Below are positions 42,829 through 50,842 of a stretch of 64,000 nt of DNA, piece after piece. Numbering within the stretch: position 1 is the first letter of the stretch; every line of letters starts with the position of its first letter. Source of the DNA: an uncultured Clostridia bacterium (GTDB lineage Bacteria; Bacillota; Clostridia; UMGS1810); NCBI GenBank assembly GCA_934481345.1, contig CAKSPF010000001.1, positions 62,001 through 126,000 of the forward strand. Direction: 5' to 3'. The translations under genes and the position numbers were made by a program. Below the pieces are notes generated by a model that did not search any database, was not told where the DNA came from, and saw only the letters and a program-made list of their open reading frames with translations.

Positions 42829-43491
42829 TTATCCGTATATTTTGGAATCGTTGTATTTATCGCTGTCTGACACCTTGCTGTCATGTAGTTTATGTTTCAA
42901 AAGCCAGTTGAACACATCCCGGTTTTCATACGTTGCAGTCCATGAGTCGTGCATTGCTTCGGGATATACCGTAAGTTTGGCAGTACCGCCGCAGTTGTTT
43001 ACCGCGTCAACCATTTTTTTGCTTTCTTCGCAGTATACTTCATTATCCTTACCGCCATGGAATGCCCATACACCCATATTTGCGAGTCTGCCCGCATTCC
43101 AGTACATACCTCCTCCGCATATCGGGACAACGGCTGCAAAAAGTTCAGGCTTACTCATTGCAAGCTGCCATGTGGCATAACCGCCCATACTCGGACCCAT
43201 GCAATATAATTTTTCGGAATCAACATAGCTTTGTTTTGATATAAACTCCGCAAATTCTTCCAGTTGCTCAAACAGATCAAACCATGTATTTGTACTGCAC
43301 TGAGGCGCAAATACCGCAAATTCAAAATCTTTATGTGATTTTGTTAATGTAAAGAACGGATTGTTTTTTACCTTTTCAATGTCATTTCCTCTGCTTCCGG
43401 CGCCGTGCAAAAAAAGTATTGTCGGATACTTTTTACTTTCATCAAAATTTTCGGGATATTTTATTATGTAATTGATGTCTTTAAATTTCAT
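42829..43491 (-). CDS. alpha/beta hydrolase (dienelactone-hydrolase/esterase-like)
   Basis: 220 residues without a signal peptide. TILFLHGAGSRGND gives the oxyanion-loop HG, MGPSMGGYATWQL the nucleophile Ser (about 121), FHGGKDNEVYCEE the Asp and PEAMHDSWT the His, a complete triad. Such predicted peptidase/phospholipase-like proteins often deacetylate sugars or xylan; the substrate is not visible. GGAG lies 8 bases before the ATG at 43491. Transcribed from its own consensus promoter. Confidence 0.88.
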   Translation of the reverse strand: MKFKDINYIIKYPENFDESKKYPTILFLHGAGSRGNDIEKVKNNPFFTLTKSHKDFEFAVFAPQCSTNTWFDLFEQLEEFAEFISKQSYVDSEKLYCMGPSMGGYATWQLAMSKPELFAAVVPICGGGMYWNAGRLANMGVWAFHGGKDNEVYCEESKKMVDAVNNCGGTAKLTVYPEAMHDSWTATYENRDVFNWLLKHKLHDSKVSDSDKYNDSKIYG

Positions 43492-43522
43492 TTTTACATC
43501 TCCATTGTTAATTTTTTTTAAT

Positions 43523-43551
43523 ATTATACTACCAAGCAATTAAAATGTCAA
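43523..43551 (-). promoter_or_regulatory. consensus sigma-A promoter of the esterase gene
   Basis: Perfect TTGACA (43546-43551) and perfect TATAAT (43523-43528) with a 17-base spacer on the minus strand, right after the upstream terminator. Confidence 0.85.
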
Positions 43552-43557
43552 CATAAA

Positions 43558-43589
43558 AACGGACTGCGGCACATTTACCGCAATCCGTT
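43558..43589 (-). terminator. intrinsic terminator after the serine hydrolase gene
   Basis: A 12-bp stem with one mismatch and an 8-base loop, followed by UUUUU on the minus strand, 8 bases after the stop codon. It ends the isomerase-to-hydrolase transcript. Confidence 0.85.
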
Positions 43590-43597
43590 AAGACTGA

Positions 43598-44503
43598 TTA
43601 ATTAAATATATTATATCCTCTCGACCAGGTATCTACACCGATACATTCATACACAAGCCTGCGAAGCTTCGGATACATTTCGTGCTGATTATCACCGGGC
43701 TGTCTTTTATGCTGTGCATATACTATGGTGATTTTCTTTTTAATATCTATAAGAATCAAATTTCCATGATAACCCACCGAAACATAAGCGTCCTCTTTCT
43801 CGGTTTCGTTGTATATGAGACCGTTTATGAGAGTGTCTACACTGTAATCGCTCAGCAGTCTGCGTCCGCGCTTGATTTCGCCCTTATTGCACAAAACCTC
43901 ACACAAAATTGCATAGTCCTCTACAGTGGTTATAAGAGAACCGTTGCTTTTTGTATAAATCTCAGCAACCGCAGCTTCTCTTTCTTCATATGTTTTTTTG
44001 CCGTTCTCAAGCTGTGACGCAATAATGGACTTGTTTTTTTCCGTAAGCTCAAATGTGGTGGATTTCATTTTAAGCGGACCGGTTATATTTTGTACAATAT
44101 ACTCATTAAAGTCCATACCGCTTGCCTTTTCAATCAGAGCAACAACATTTTTATGATTATACGCACTGTTTTCGTCATTCAGATTGCTGCTGTAAAGCGA
44201 TATAAATTCCTTAACCGTAACTTTTTCATCAAAGCCGGATATAAAGCTGCACACTTTGTCACTCAGTGTAAGCTTATACTGCTCTGCAAGCTGCATGAGC
44301 GCAACACAGCATATAAGTTTGGCTCCCGAGTGAAAAAAGTATAAATCTTTTCTGGATACCTTTCTGCCTGTATCGTCACTTGAAGTACCTGCCCTGTGCC
44401 TGAAAACATATATGTGATTGTAGTATACGCTCAGGTCACAGCCGGTTATACCGTATTCACTGCGAAGTGAATCCAAAAACTTTTTTAATTTCCTAAAATC
44501 CAA
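43598..44503 (-). CDS. serine hydrolase (class C beta-lactamase-like) with TTG start
   Basis: 302 codons from a TTG at 44503, placed by GAGGTGA 5 bases upstream; the in-frame ATG at 44524 has no ribosome site. The nucleophile motif is FHSGAKLIC (S-G-A-K), YNH at AYNHKNV is the likely Tyr motif, and SVGYHGN may serve as the third box. Many such proteins cleave D-amino-acid peptides or esters. No signal peptide, unusual for a beta-lactamase, so a cytoplasmic esterase is likelier. It follows iolB by 38 bases and shares its transcript. Confidence 0.75.
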   Translation of the reverse strand: MDFRKLKKFLDSLRSEYGITGCDLSVYYNHIYVFRHRAGTSSDDTGRKVSRKDLYFFHSGAKLICCVALMQLAEQYKLTLSDKVCSFISGFDEKVTVKEFISLYSSNLNDENSAYNHKNVVALIEKASGMDFNEYIVQNITGPLKMKSTTFELTEKNKSIIASQLENGKKTYEEREAAVAEIYTKSNGSLITTVEDYAILCEVLCNKGEIKRGRRLLSDYSVDTLINGLIYNETEKEDAYVSVGYHGNLILIDIKKKITIVYAQHKRQPGDNQHEMYPKLRRLVYECIGVDTWSRGYNIFN

Positions 44504-44541
44504 AATAATCACCTCGTTACGCATTGAGTACGGGCAAAAAA

Positions 44542-45330
44542 TTAATTGTTAAGCCATTTATGGTCTTCGTCGGTTGTCATGAAGAAACCTCTGTTCTCGC
44601 CTGCCATTACCCAAAGATAATAATTTTCATATCCCGGAGCAGTATGGAACGGATGGTAACCGCGGGGGATTTCGACAAAATCACCTGATTTAACGGTATA
44701 CGTTTCGTCTATGTCACCTTCCATAGTATATACTTTCTGAATACCAAAGCCTGCCGGCTTGTCAAATTCATAATAGTAAATTTCCTCTGTCTGAGCTTCT
44801 GTCGGCATATTATCGTCATCATGCTTGTGCGGAGGATAGCTTGCCCACTGACCGCCGTGAACATATGCTTCGCCTATGTAAATAATATCGGCTTCCGTTC
44901 TTTCGTCAAGAATAAAGTGCGCCTGCCTCTGCCAGCCCGGCTTTCCCATCTCTTTAATAACAACATCCTCGGGATTTATAAGAACCGGTTTGTGGTCTGC
45001 CTTAGCAGGTGATTTACATACTGCGATTGAAACCTCGCCTTCACCTGTGATGGTAAACGGTGTGTTTCTCGGAACGTATACGCATGTAGCGGCTCCGCCG
45101 AAAACATTCTCTCTTTTACCAATGTTTTCGTACTCAAAGCCATCGCCTTTTACTGTGCATTTACCGCCCAAAATTAAAAGACCGTACTCTTTATCAGATT
45201 CATTATAACTCTTTTTGTCACCTTTTGCAAGTCTTACCATGTCGATTTCCACAAGCTTGCAAGGACTGTTTTCCTTGGTAATAATTTCGGATTTACCGTA
45301 TTTCTTATTCCATGTTTTCTTTAAATTCAT
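44542..45330 (-). CDS. iolB: 5-deoxy-glucuronate isomerase (IolB)-like cupin
   Basis: 262 residues of the KduI/IolB bicupin family. The metal-binding set is visible in SYPPHKHDDDNMPTEAQTEE (His, His, Glu) and PRGYHPFHTAPGY (His). Family IolB interconverts 5-deoxy-D-glucuronate and 5-dehydro-2-deoxy-D-gluconate, which the PfkB kinase IolC then phosphorylates. GGAGAGAGG supports this start, which overlaps the kinase gene by 26 bases. Inositol genes iolD/E/G/A are absent here, so the true substrate may differ. Confidence 0.85.
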   Translation of the reverse strand: MNLKKTWNKKYGKSEIITKENSPCKLVEIDMVRLAKGDKKSYNESDKEYGLLILGGKCTVKGDGFEYENIGKRENVFGGAATCVYVPRNTPFTITGEGEVSIAVCKSPAKADHKPVLINPEDVVIKEMGKPGWQRQAHFILDERTEADIIYIGEAYVHGGQWASYPPHKHDDDNMPTEAQTEEIYYYEFDKPAGFGIQKVYTMEGDIDETYTVKSGDFVEIPRGYHPFHTAPGYENYYLWVMAGENRGFFMTTDEDHKWLNN

Positions 45331-46234
45331 TGTGTCCTCTCTCCTTTAAAAAATCTATAGTTTGTTTATATGTCGGAACGCCGTCGCGTGCACCGATTTT
45401 TGTACATTTAAGTGCAGAAACCGCACTTGAAAATACACAGCAATCAAAATAATCGCAGCCGTTTGATGCAGCAAATGCAAAAGCTCCGTGAAATACATCA
45501 CCTGCTCCGTTTGAATCAACCGCTTCTACCTTAAACGAAGGGTATTTTTCAATGCTTTTGCCGTCATACAGGATTCCGCCATTTACTCCCTGAGTTATGA
45601 CAACGACCTCGGGCTGATACTTTTCAAAAAGCATCTTTGCAGCGTCCGAAACATTGTCCGCTCCGGTATGTGCAAGCGAAAATTCTTCAGACGGGATAAG
45701 TATATCGGCATAAGGCAGAAGCTTTTCTATACCGTCATACAGACCTCCGGCATCATAAAGCACCTTAGTACCGTTTTCGCGCGCAATTTTTGCTCCGGCT
45801 ACTGCATTTTCGAGTTCATTTCCGTCAACCATAAGCAAGTCGGCATTTTTGATTGCAGAAGCTTTCTTTTCATCTATAGTAAACCCGGGAAGATTTTCCT
45901 TGTTAAAAACGCAGGTGCGCGATGCATTTTCTTTACTCAGAAGCACTACGGAAGAAAAAGATGATGCACCTTCTGCCATATCGACAAAATCGTTGTTCAT
46001 TCCGAAGCGTTCCATATCCGCAATGAGAAATTCGCCGCCGCTGTCTTTGGCAAGAGCCCCTATATATGCCGCTTTTGAACCAAGCTTTGCAGCAGCGACA
46101 AGTCCCGTTGCACACGGGCCGCCGCCGCATTCCTTGATGCCGCATGCCCGAAGCTTTGTATCTTCTGTCGGATAGTGTTCAACGGTTATTAAAGTGTCAA
46201 AGACATTGGCGCCTATACCTACGATTCTGCTCAT
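45305..46234 (-). CDS. PfkB family sugar kinase (IolC-like)
   Basis: 309 residues of the ribokinase fold. ECGGGPCATGLVAAAKLG is the N-terminal PfkB signature region, and the catalytic DSNGAGDVFHGAF holds the Asp base and anion hole. ATP and a sugar or sugar-acid are the substrates. It is four bases (ATGA) overlapped with the aldolase upstream and overlaps iolB downstream, so the order aldolase-kinase-IolB is tightly coupled. 5-dehydro-2-deoxygluconokinase (IolC) is the best pathway guess. Confidence 0.85.
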   Translation of the reverse strand: MSRIVGIGANVFDTLITVEHYPTEDTKLRACGIKECGGGPCATGLVAAAKLGSKAAYIGALAKDSGGEFLIADMERFGMNNDFVDMAEGASSFSSVVLLSKENASRTCVFNKENLPGFTIDEKKASAIKNADLLMVDGNELENAVAGAKIARENGTKVLYDAGGLYDGIEKLLPYADILIPSEEFSLAHTGADNVSDAAKMLFEKYQPEVVVITQGVNGGILYDGKSIEKYPSFKVEAVDSNGAGDVFHGAFAFAASNGCDYFDCCVFSSAVSALKCTKIGARDGVPTYKQTIDFLKERGHNEFKENME

Positions 46235-47064
46235 GCCTTATTTTCAGCTCCCAACAATTTAATTTTACCCATTGCAAACTTTTTGACATTTTCTATAGAG
46301 TCTTTCATAAACAAGTCTATTGCATAAATATCTCTTGATGTTTCAAAAACTTTGTCGAGGAATGAGAAGCACAAATCCGTACCGAAGTTGATTTTTCTTA
46401 TTCCGGCATTTATCGCCGCCTTTATTTCTTCGTCCGGCACACCGCTGCCGCCGTGCAGAACAAGCGCTGCGTCAACAGCATTATGTATTTCGGAAATTCT
46501 GTCTATCGCAAGCTTGGGTGCTTTTTTGTATCTGCCGTGAGCCGTGCCCACCATTATTGCAAGCGCCTTAACGCCTGTTTTGTCAACATACTTCTTTGCC
46601 TCATCAACTGTCGTGTAGGCATTTTTCAGTTCATCGCCGTCTTTTGCAACACCGATATGACCGAGCTCGCCTTCAACCCCGACATCAACAGATGAACAAA
46701 GTTCAACTATTTTTTTTGTTTCCGCTATGTTTTCATCAAGGCTTAAAAGCGACTTGTCTATCATGATACCGGTTGCACCGTATCTTAAAGCGCGTGTAAC
46801 CTCGGTAAGTCCCGCACCGTGATCCAGGTGATAGCATACCGGCACTTTCGCTTTCTTTGCGGCAGCCAGAATAACCGGTGCCAGATAATATCCCTCTTCA
46901 TTTGTAAAAAGTCTTGAATAATTCTGAAGTATAACAGGTGCGTTAAGCTCCTCGGCAGCAGCTATTACGCCCATTACCGTTTCCATATTGTACACATTAA
47001 GCGCCGGAATTGCAAAATTCTTTTTTTCTGCAATTTCCAGTATTTCTTTAAATCCGACTAACAT
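46231..47064 (-). CDS. class II fructose-bisphosphate-type aldolase (IolJ-like)
   Basis: 277 residues. Zinc and catalytic blocks are VCYHLDHGAGLTEV, GVEGELGHIG, VGTAHGRYKK and LVLHGGSGVPDEEI, all intact. The family splits phosphorylated ketoses or sugar acids into DHAP and an aldehyde; with an IolC-type kinase and IolB next door, IolJ (giving DHAP and malonate semialdehyde) is the best guess. Fructose-, tagatose- or sulfo-sugar bisphosphate substrates are possible. Confidence 0.88.
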   Translation of the reverse strand: MLVGFKEILEIAEKKNFAIPALNVYNMETVMGVIAAAEELNAPVILQNYSRLFTNEEGYYLAPVILAAAKKAKVPVCYHLDHGAGLTEVTRALRYGATGIMIDKSLLSLDENIAETKKIVELCSSVDVGVEGELGHIGVAKDGDELKNAYTTVDEAKKYVDKTGVKALAIMVGTAHGRYKKAPKLAIDRISEIHNAVDAALVLHGGSGVPDEEIKAAINAGIRKINFGTDLCFSFLDKVFETSRDIYAIDLFMKDSIENVKKFAMGKIKLLGAENKA

Positions 47065-47099
47065 TAAAATTCTCCTCTCATTACACTATTTTATTTATA

Positions 47100-48503
47100 T
47101 CAGTCCTCAAGCGGATCAAATTCAAGCTCCGGAATATAACGGGTAAATTCCTCAAGCTCATCTTTAAAGTTACCGTAAATTTCGCTCATATGGTGAATGT
47201 ACGGACCGTAAATAAGCTTGTTTTCAATCTTTGATAAATCTTTAAATTCCGCCCACATATATGTGCCGAATGTATACGGTCCTTCGGTAGTATTGAAGGT
47301 TCCGCTAAGAAGAGTGTATTTACCCTTGGCACTCTGGAATCTGGCAATGGTATACTCTCCGTCTTTTGCCCTGAAACTCGGTTTTGTGTTAAACAGTTTC
47401 GCTTTTTCACCGTCTGCTTTCACGGAATACGGGAACGGACCGCAGTGCCATAAAAGCTCGGCATTTTTATTTGTCGGGTGTTTGCAGGTAAACTCACCGA
47501 AAAGCGGAGCTTTTTTTCCTCTCGAAGCACACATCAGAAGCGCCTGGGTTACAGCGCCGTATATATCGGATTCGCAGGTTACTATATAACCCATATCATA
47601 GAGTATACTCATTGCAAGACATGGATTCGCTCCTACTGCAAGCGGCATGGAAGTCCAGCACTCGGAAGAAAGTACATCCGAACCTGTTTCGTTAAATATT
47701 TCTATGTATACATGCACAAAGGCAAGCATTTTCAAAATAGTTTCATCATCAAGACCGCTTGTATCGTATTTTTCCTTCAGCGATACCATGTCTTTTTTCA
47801 GTTCATCCTTGCGCGAGTTGTAGATTTTCTCAAATTTTTTGGTGACAACCGCCATATTTACCGTCTGGAGATTAATTCCGAATTTCTCCGTAAGCTCCAG
47901 CTCATTATACATAACACTTTTGAAAGGATTGAGTCTTGTGCCGACCTGGGTAACCTTTAAGCCGTTAAAATTCTTAACCATTGTTACGACAGACAGAAAT
48001 TTTTCCAATCCGTTTTTAAATCTGTCATCCTCAACTGGACAGTTTTCTATGTACGAAAAAGGCACATTAAGCCTTTGAAGCTGTTTGCTTATGGCAAACA
48101 AGCCGCACTGCGCATCGGTAAAACGCATTCCGTCCGGTTCAAACGACGTATCCTGCGGTCCCCATAAAAGAGTCGGAAGACCCATCATTTTGGCAATCTG
48201 TCCTGCCGCTTCTTCATTTCCGAAATTACAGTTGATGATAAAAATTGCGTCAACCTTTTCATTTTTAAGATAATCACATACTTTTTCGCAATCGCTGTTT
48301 TCGGAAAGAAGTCCCTCTTCATTGAGCCATTCAAGGTCTGTAAAGCATGTGGTTTCATCCGTAAAATTGTCTTTAATATAGCTGATAATGCGGTTTTTGT
48401 TTTCAACCGCATATTTCGGAGCAAAAATGCCCTTACGGGTTGCCGCATCCGCAAGCCATCTTCTTTCGGGCACAAGTCCTATTTTTAGTTTGTAATCAAG
48501 CAC
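47100..48503 (-). CDS. L-fucose/L-arabinose isomerase family protein (GTG start)
   Basis: 467 residues of the FucI/AraA superfamily. The N-terminal Rossmann part (KIGLVPERRWLADAATRKG, DAIFIINCNFGNEEAAGQIA) is followed by the central active-site segment TCESDIYGAVTQALLM with a metal-binding Glu/Asp, and WHCGPFPYSV with a His. It would turn an aldose into a ketose. Start is the GTG at 48503 with GAGGTG upstream. First gene of the isomerase-aldolase-kinase-IolB operon; substrate unknown. Confidence 0.8.
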   Translation of the reverse strand: MLDYKLKIGLVPERRWLADAATRKGIFAPKYAVENKNRIISYIKDNFTDETTCFTDLEWLNEEGLLSENSDCEKVCDYLKNEKVDAIFIINCNFGNEEAAGQIAKMMGLPTLLWGPQDTSFEPDGMRFTDAQCGLFAISKQLQRLNVPFSYIENCPVEDDRFKNGLEKFLSVVTMVKNFNGLKVTQVGTRLNPFKSVMYNELELTEKFGINLQTVNMAVVTKKFEKIYNSRKDELKKDMVSLKEKYDTSGLDDETILKMLAFVHVYIEIFNETGSDVLSSECWTSMPLAVGANPCLAMSILYDMGYIVTCESDIYGAVTQALLMCASRGKKAPLFGEFTCKHPTNKNAELLWHCGPFPYSVKADGEKAKLFNTKPSFRAKDGEYTIARFQSAKGKYTLLSGTFNTTEGPYTFGTYMWAEFKDLSKIENKLIYGPYIHHMSEIYGNFKDELEEFTRYIPELEFDPLED

Positions 48504-48554
48504 AATATCACCTCGTGAAAATATTTTTTATTTTTTGCACTTCAAATTAAACAT

Positions 48555-48583
48555 ATTATATATCAAAATGAAAATTTTTTCAA
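48555..48583 (-). promoter_or_regulatory. promoter of the sugar isomerase operon
   Basis: TTGAAA (48578-48583) and perfect TATAAT (48555-48560) with a 17-base spacer on the minus strand. The rest of 48504-48693 is very AT-rich with no further gene. Confidence 0.7.
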
Positions 48584-48693
48584 TACCTAATGCAAATTTT
48601 CTTAAAATAAATTTATATAATAAAAATATTTGTCACATATGCAGACAAACTATAATCTTTTTATATAGTTTAATCCCGGTTTTCAGCGAAAAC

Positions 48694-48733
48694 AAAAAAT
48701 CCGCAAAATTTTTAGATTTCCTGCGGATTTTTT
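48694..48733 (-). terminator. intrinsic terminator overlapping the histidine kinase stop
   Basis: A 12-bp perfect stem (AAAAAATCCGCA / TGCGGATTTTTT) enclosing the kinase stop codon, ending in a U run on the minus strand. The last codons of the kinase are part of the stem. Confidence 0.8.
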
Positions 48734-50076
48734 GGGAATATAAATGTAAATTTACTGCCTTCGCCGGGTTTGCTCTCTACCGTTACCGTACCGCCGTGTT
48801 TTTCGGCAATCCATTTGACAATCGAAAGTCCAAGTCCCGTACTGCCGTTTTCGTCAGCCGACCTTGACGCATCTGCGCGGTAGAAACGTTCCCAGATTTT
48901 GTTAATGTCTTTTTCATCAATACCGATGCCCGTATCTTCCACGCAAAAACAGACATTCTCGTCTTTTTGTGAAAGAGAAACGGTTACCGTGCCGTTTTCT
49001 CCGCCGTATCTGTACGCATTTGAAATAAGATTGATAAACAGCCGTGCCATAAGGTCGCGGTCAACAGATGCAATTATATTTTTCTCTATTTTCTTCAACA
49101 TTACGGAGCTGCCTGTATTAATTTCTTCCTGTTCATCACATACAAAACGCAAAAGCTCGCTCAAATCCACCTGTTCCGCATTAATCCGAATGGTGTTTTT
49201 ATCCATTCTGGAAATAGTCAAAAGCTCGCTTATAAGCCTGCTCATCCGCTCTGCCTGTCTTTTTACGGAGCATACGGATTCTTTGTAGTCATCAATGCTT
49301 TTTGCACATTCTTCCATATATTCGCACTCTGACAGTATAACGGCAACGGGTGTCCTGAGTTCATGGGAAGCGTCCGAAGTAAACTGCTTTTCTTTTTCAA
49401 AGCTTTCTTCTATTTTATCAAGCATATCGTCAAAGGTGTTGGCAAGCTCGCAGATTTCATCGCTGCCGCTGCCAATATCTATCCTGCGTGACAAATCCGT
49501 GCTTTCGGATATTTCTTTTGCAGTACGGCTTATTTTATTTACCGGTACAAAGGCACGGCTGATGATGAAATATCCTCCTATCGCCGCCGCAAAAATCAAA
49601 ACAACCGTAAGAGCCAAATTGTTTTTTGCCGCAGAATCCAAAAGATAGGTTTCATCCTCCATGGAAATCACGCCCTTTATACGGTATGCCGTATGATTGG
49701 GAGCTTCAAAACGCTTATCATATATATAGTATTCTTTACCGCCGTGCTTTTCTATCCGTCGGCTGCCGTCCTCAAAGTTTGTTTCGTCAGATTCGTAAGG
49801 AAGCTGACCGCCGATTATACTGCCGCTGTCATCGCAAATCAGATAGTATACTCCGCGTTCATAATAATTAAAATCCGGAGGCAGGCTGAATCTGCCGCCG
49901 GGCGAAAACATTCTTCTCGGCAGTTCATCAACCGAACGCGTAATTTTCTGAGAAATATCGCGTTCCGTCATCTCACGGCTTATAGAACGCATCGCGGCAA
50001 AAACAACCGTTGCTACTATAATCATTACAAGAGTATACCACACTGTAACTCTCAGCTTAACGGAAATACGTCTCAT
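48712..50076 (-). CDS. two-component sensor histidine kinase
   Basis: 454 residues. Two membrane helices (about 9-28 and 150-172) flank a ~120-residue extracytoplasmic sensor. A HAMP domain is followed by the phospho-His box FTSDASHELRTPVAVI, an N box in LFINLISNAYRYGG, DTGIGI in the G1 box and GSTGLGLSIVKWIA in the G2 box. It overlaps the regulator gene by four bases (ATGA). Signal unknown; its neighbour is the VTC cassette, which lies on the same strand and may be controlled by it. Confidence 0.95.
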   Translation of the reverse strand: MRRISVKLRVTVWYTLVMIIVATVVFAAMRSISREMTERDISQKITRSVDELPRRMFSPGGRFSLPPDFNYYERGVYYLICDDSGSIIGGQLPYESDETNFEDGSRRIEKHGGKEYYIYDKRFEAPNHTAYRIKGVISMEDETYLLDSAAKNNLALTVVLIFAAAIGGYFIISRAFVPVNKISRTAKEISESTDLSRRIDIGSGSDEICELANTFDDMLDKIEESFEKEKQFTSDASHELRTPVAVILSECEYMEECAKSIDDYKESVCSVKRQAERMSRLISELLTISRMDKNTIRINAEQVDLSELLRFVCDEQEEINTGSSVMLKKIEKNIIASVDRDLMARLFINLISNAYRYGGENGTVTVSLSQKDENVCFCVEDTGIGIDEKDINKIWERFYRADASRSADENGSTGLGLSIVKWIAEKHGGTVTVESKPGEGSKFTFIFPKNPQEI

Positions 50077-50756
50077 TCGCTGTCACCTGCCCCGCCTATA
50101 ACATAACCCTTCCCGCGGATTGTGTGAATAAGTTTTTTGTCAAACGGATCGTCTATCTTCTTTCGCAAATATCTTATGTATACATCAACGACGTTTGTTC
50201 CTCCGGCATAGTCAAAATTCCATACATGATTTTCTATTTTTGTTCTCGATAAAACCGCTCCTTTGTTGCGTATAAGATACTCCAAAATGTCATATTCCTT
50301 TGCTGAAAGCGAAATAACCTTCCCTGCCCGTGTAACCGTGCAGGTGTTGCTGTCAAGCTGCAAATCATCTATAGTAAAAATATTTGTAAGGTTTCCGGTT
50401 GTTTTGCGTGTCATTACACGAATACGGGCAAGAAGCTCATCAAATGCAAACGGTTTTACAAGATAGTCATCCGCACCGGCATCAAGCCCGTTAACCCTGT
50501 CTTGGATACTGTCTTTTGCGGTAAGCAGCAAAACGGGAACGGAATTCTTTTTAATCCTGAGATTTTTTAACACTTCAAGTCCTGAGGACTTCGGCATCAT
50601 AATATCCATAACAACAGCGTCAAATTCACCGGCCTCAATATAATCCAGCGCCTGTTCACCGTCAAAACAGCAGTCAACACTGTATCCTTCGCTTTCAAGC
50701 CGTTTGGCTATAACTCTGTTTAAGTCCCTTTCGTCCTCTGCAAGCAAAATACGCAT
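50073..50756 (-). CDS. OmpR-family response regulator
   Basis: 227 residues. Receiver domain with acidic pocket LLAEDERDL, phospho-acceptor Asp in VVMDIMMPKSSG, Thr/Lys in LLLTAKDSIQDRV, and a C-terminal winged helix (LSAKEYDILEYLIRN, VDVYIRYLRKKID). A TTTACT/TATTAT promoter lies upstream and the histidine kinase follows. Targets are unknown. Confidence 0.96.
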   Translation of the reverse strand: MRILLAEDERDLNRVIAKRLESEGYSVDCCFDGEQALDYIEAGEFDAVVMDIMMPKSSGLEVLKNLRIKKNSVPVLLLTAKDSIQDRVNGLDAGADDYLVKPFAFDELLARIRVMTRKTTGNLTNIFTIDDLQLDSNTCTVTRAGKVISLSAKEYDILEYLIRNKGAVLSRTKIENHVWNFDYAGGTNVVDVYIRYLRKKIDDPFDKKLIHTIRGKGYVIGGAGDSE

Positions 50757-50776
50757 ACACTCACCGCCTTTTTTTC

Positions 50777-50805
50777 ATAATACCACAATTAATATATTTA
50801 GTAAA
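50777..50805 (-). promoter_or_regulatory. promoter of the two-component operon
   Basis: TTTACT (50800-50805) and TATTAT (50777-50782) with a 17-base spacer on the minus strand, just after the terminator of the carbohydrate-binding gene. Confidence 0.55.
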
Positions 50806-50835
50806 GCAAAATCGGCCCGCAAAGACCGATTTTGC
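50806..50835 (-). terminator. terminator after the carbohydrate-binding lipoprotein gene
   Basis: A perfect 10-bp stem (GCAAAATCGG / CCGATTTTGC) with a 10-base loop, 8 bases after the stop codon. Only UUU follows, so readthrough into the two-component genes is plausible. Confidence 0.6.
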
Positions 50836-50842
50836 ATAAATG

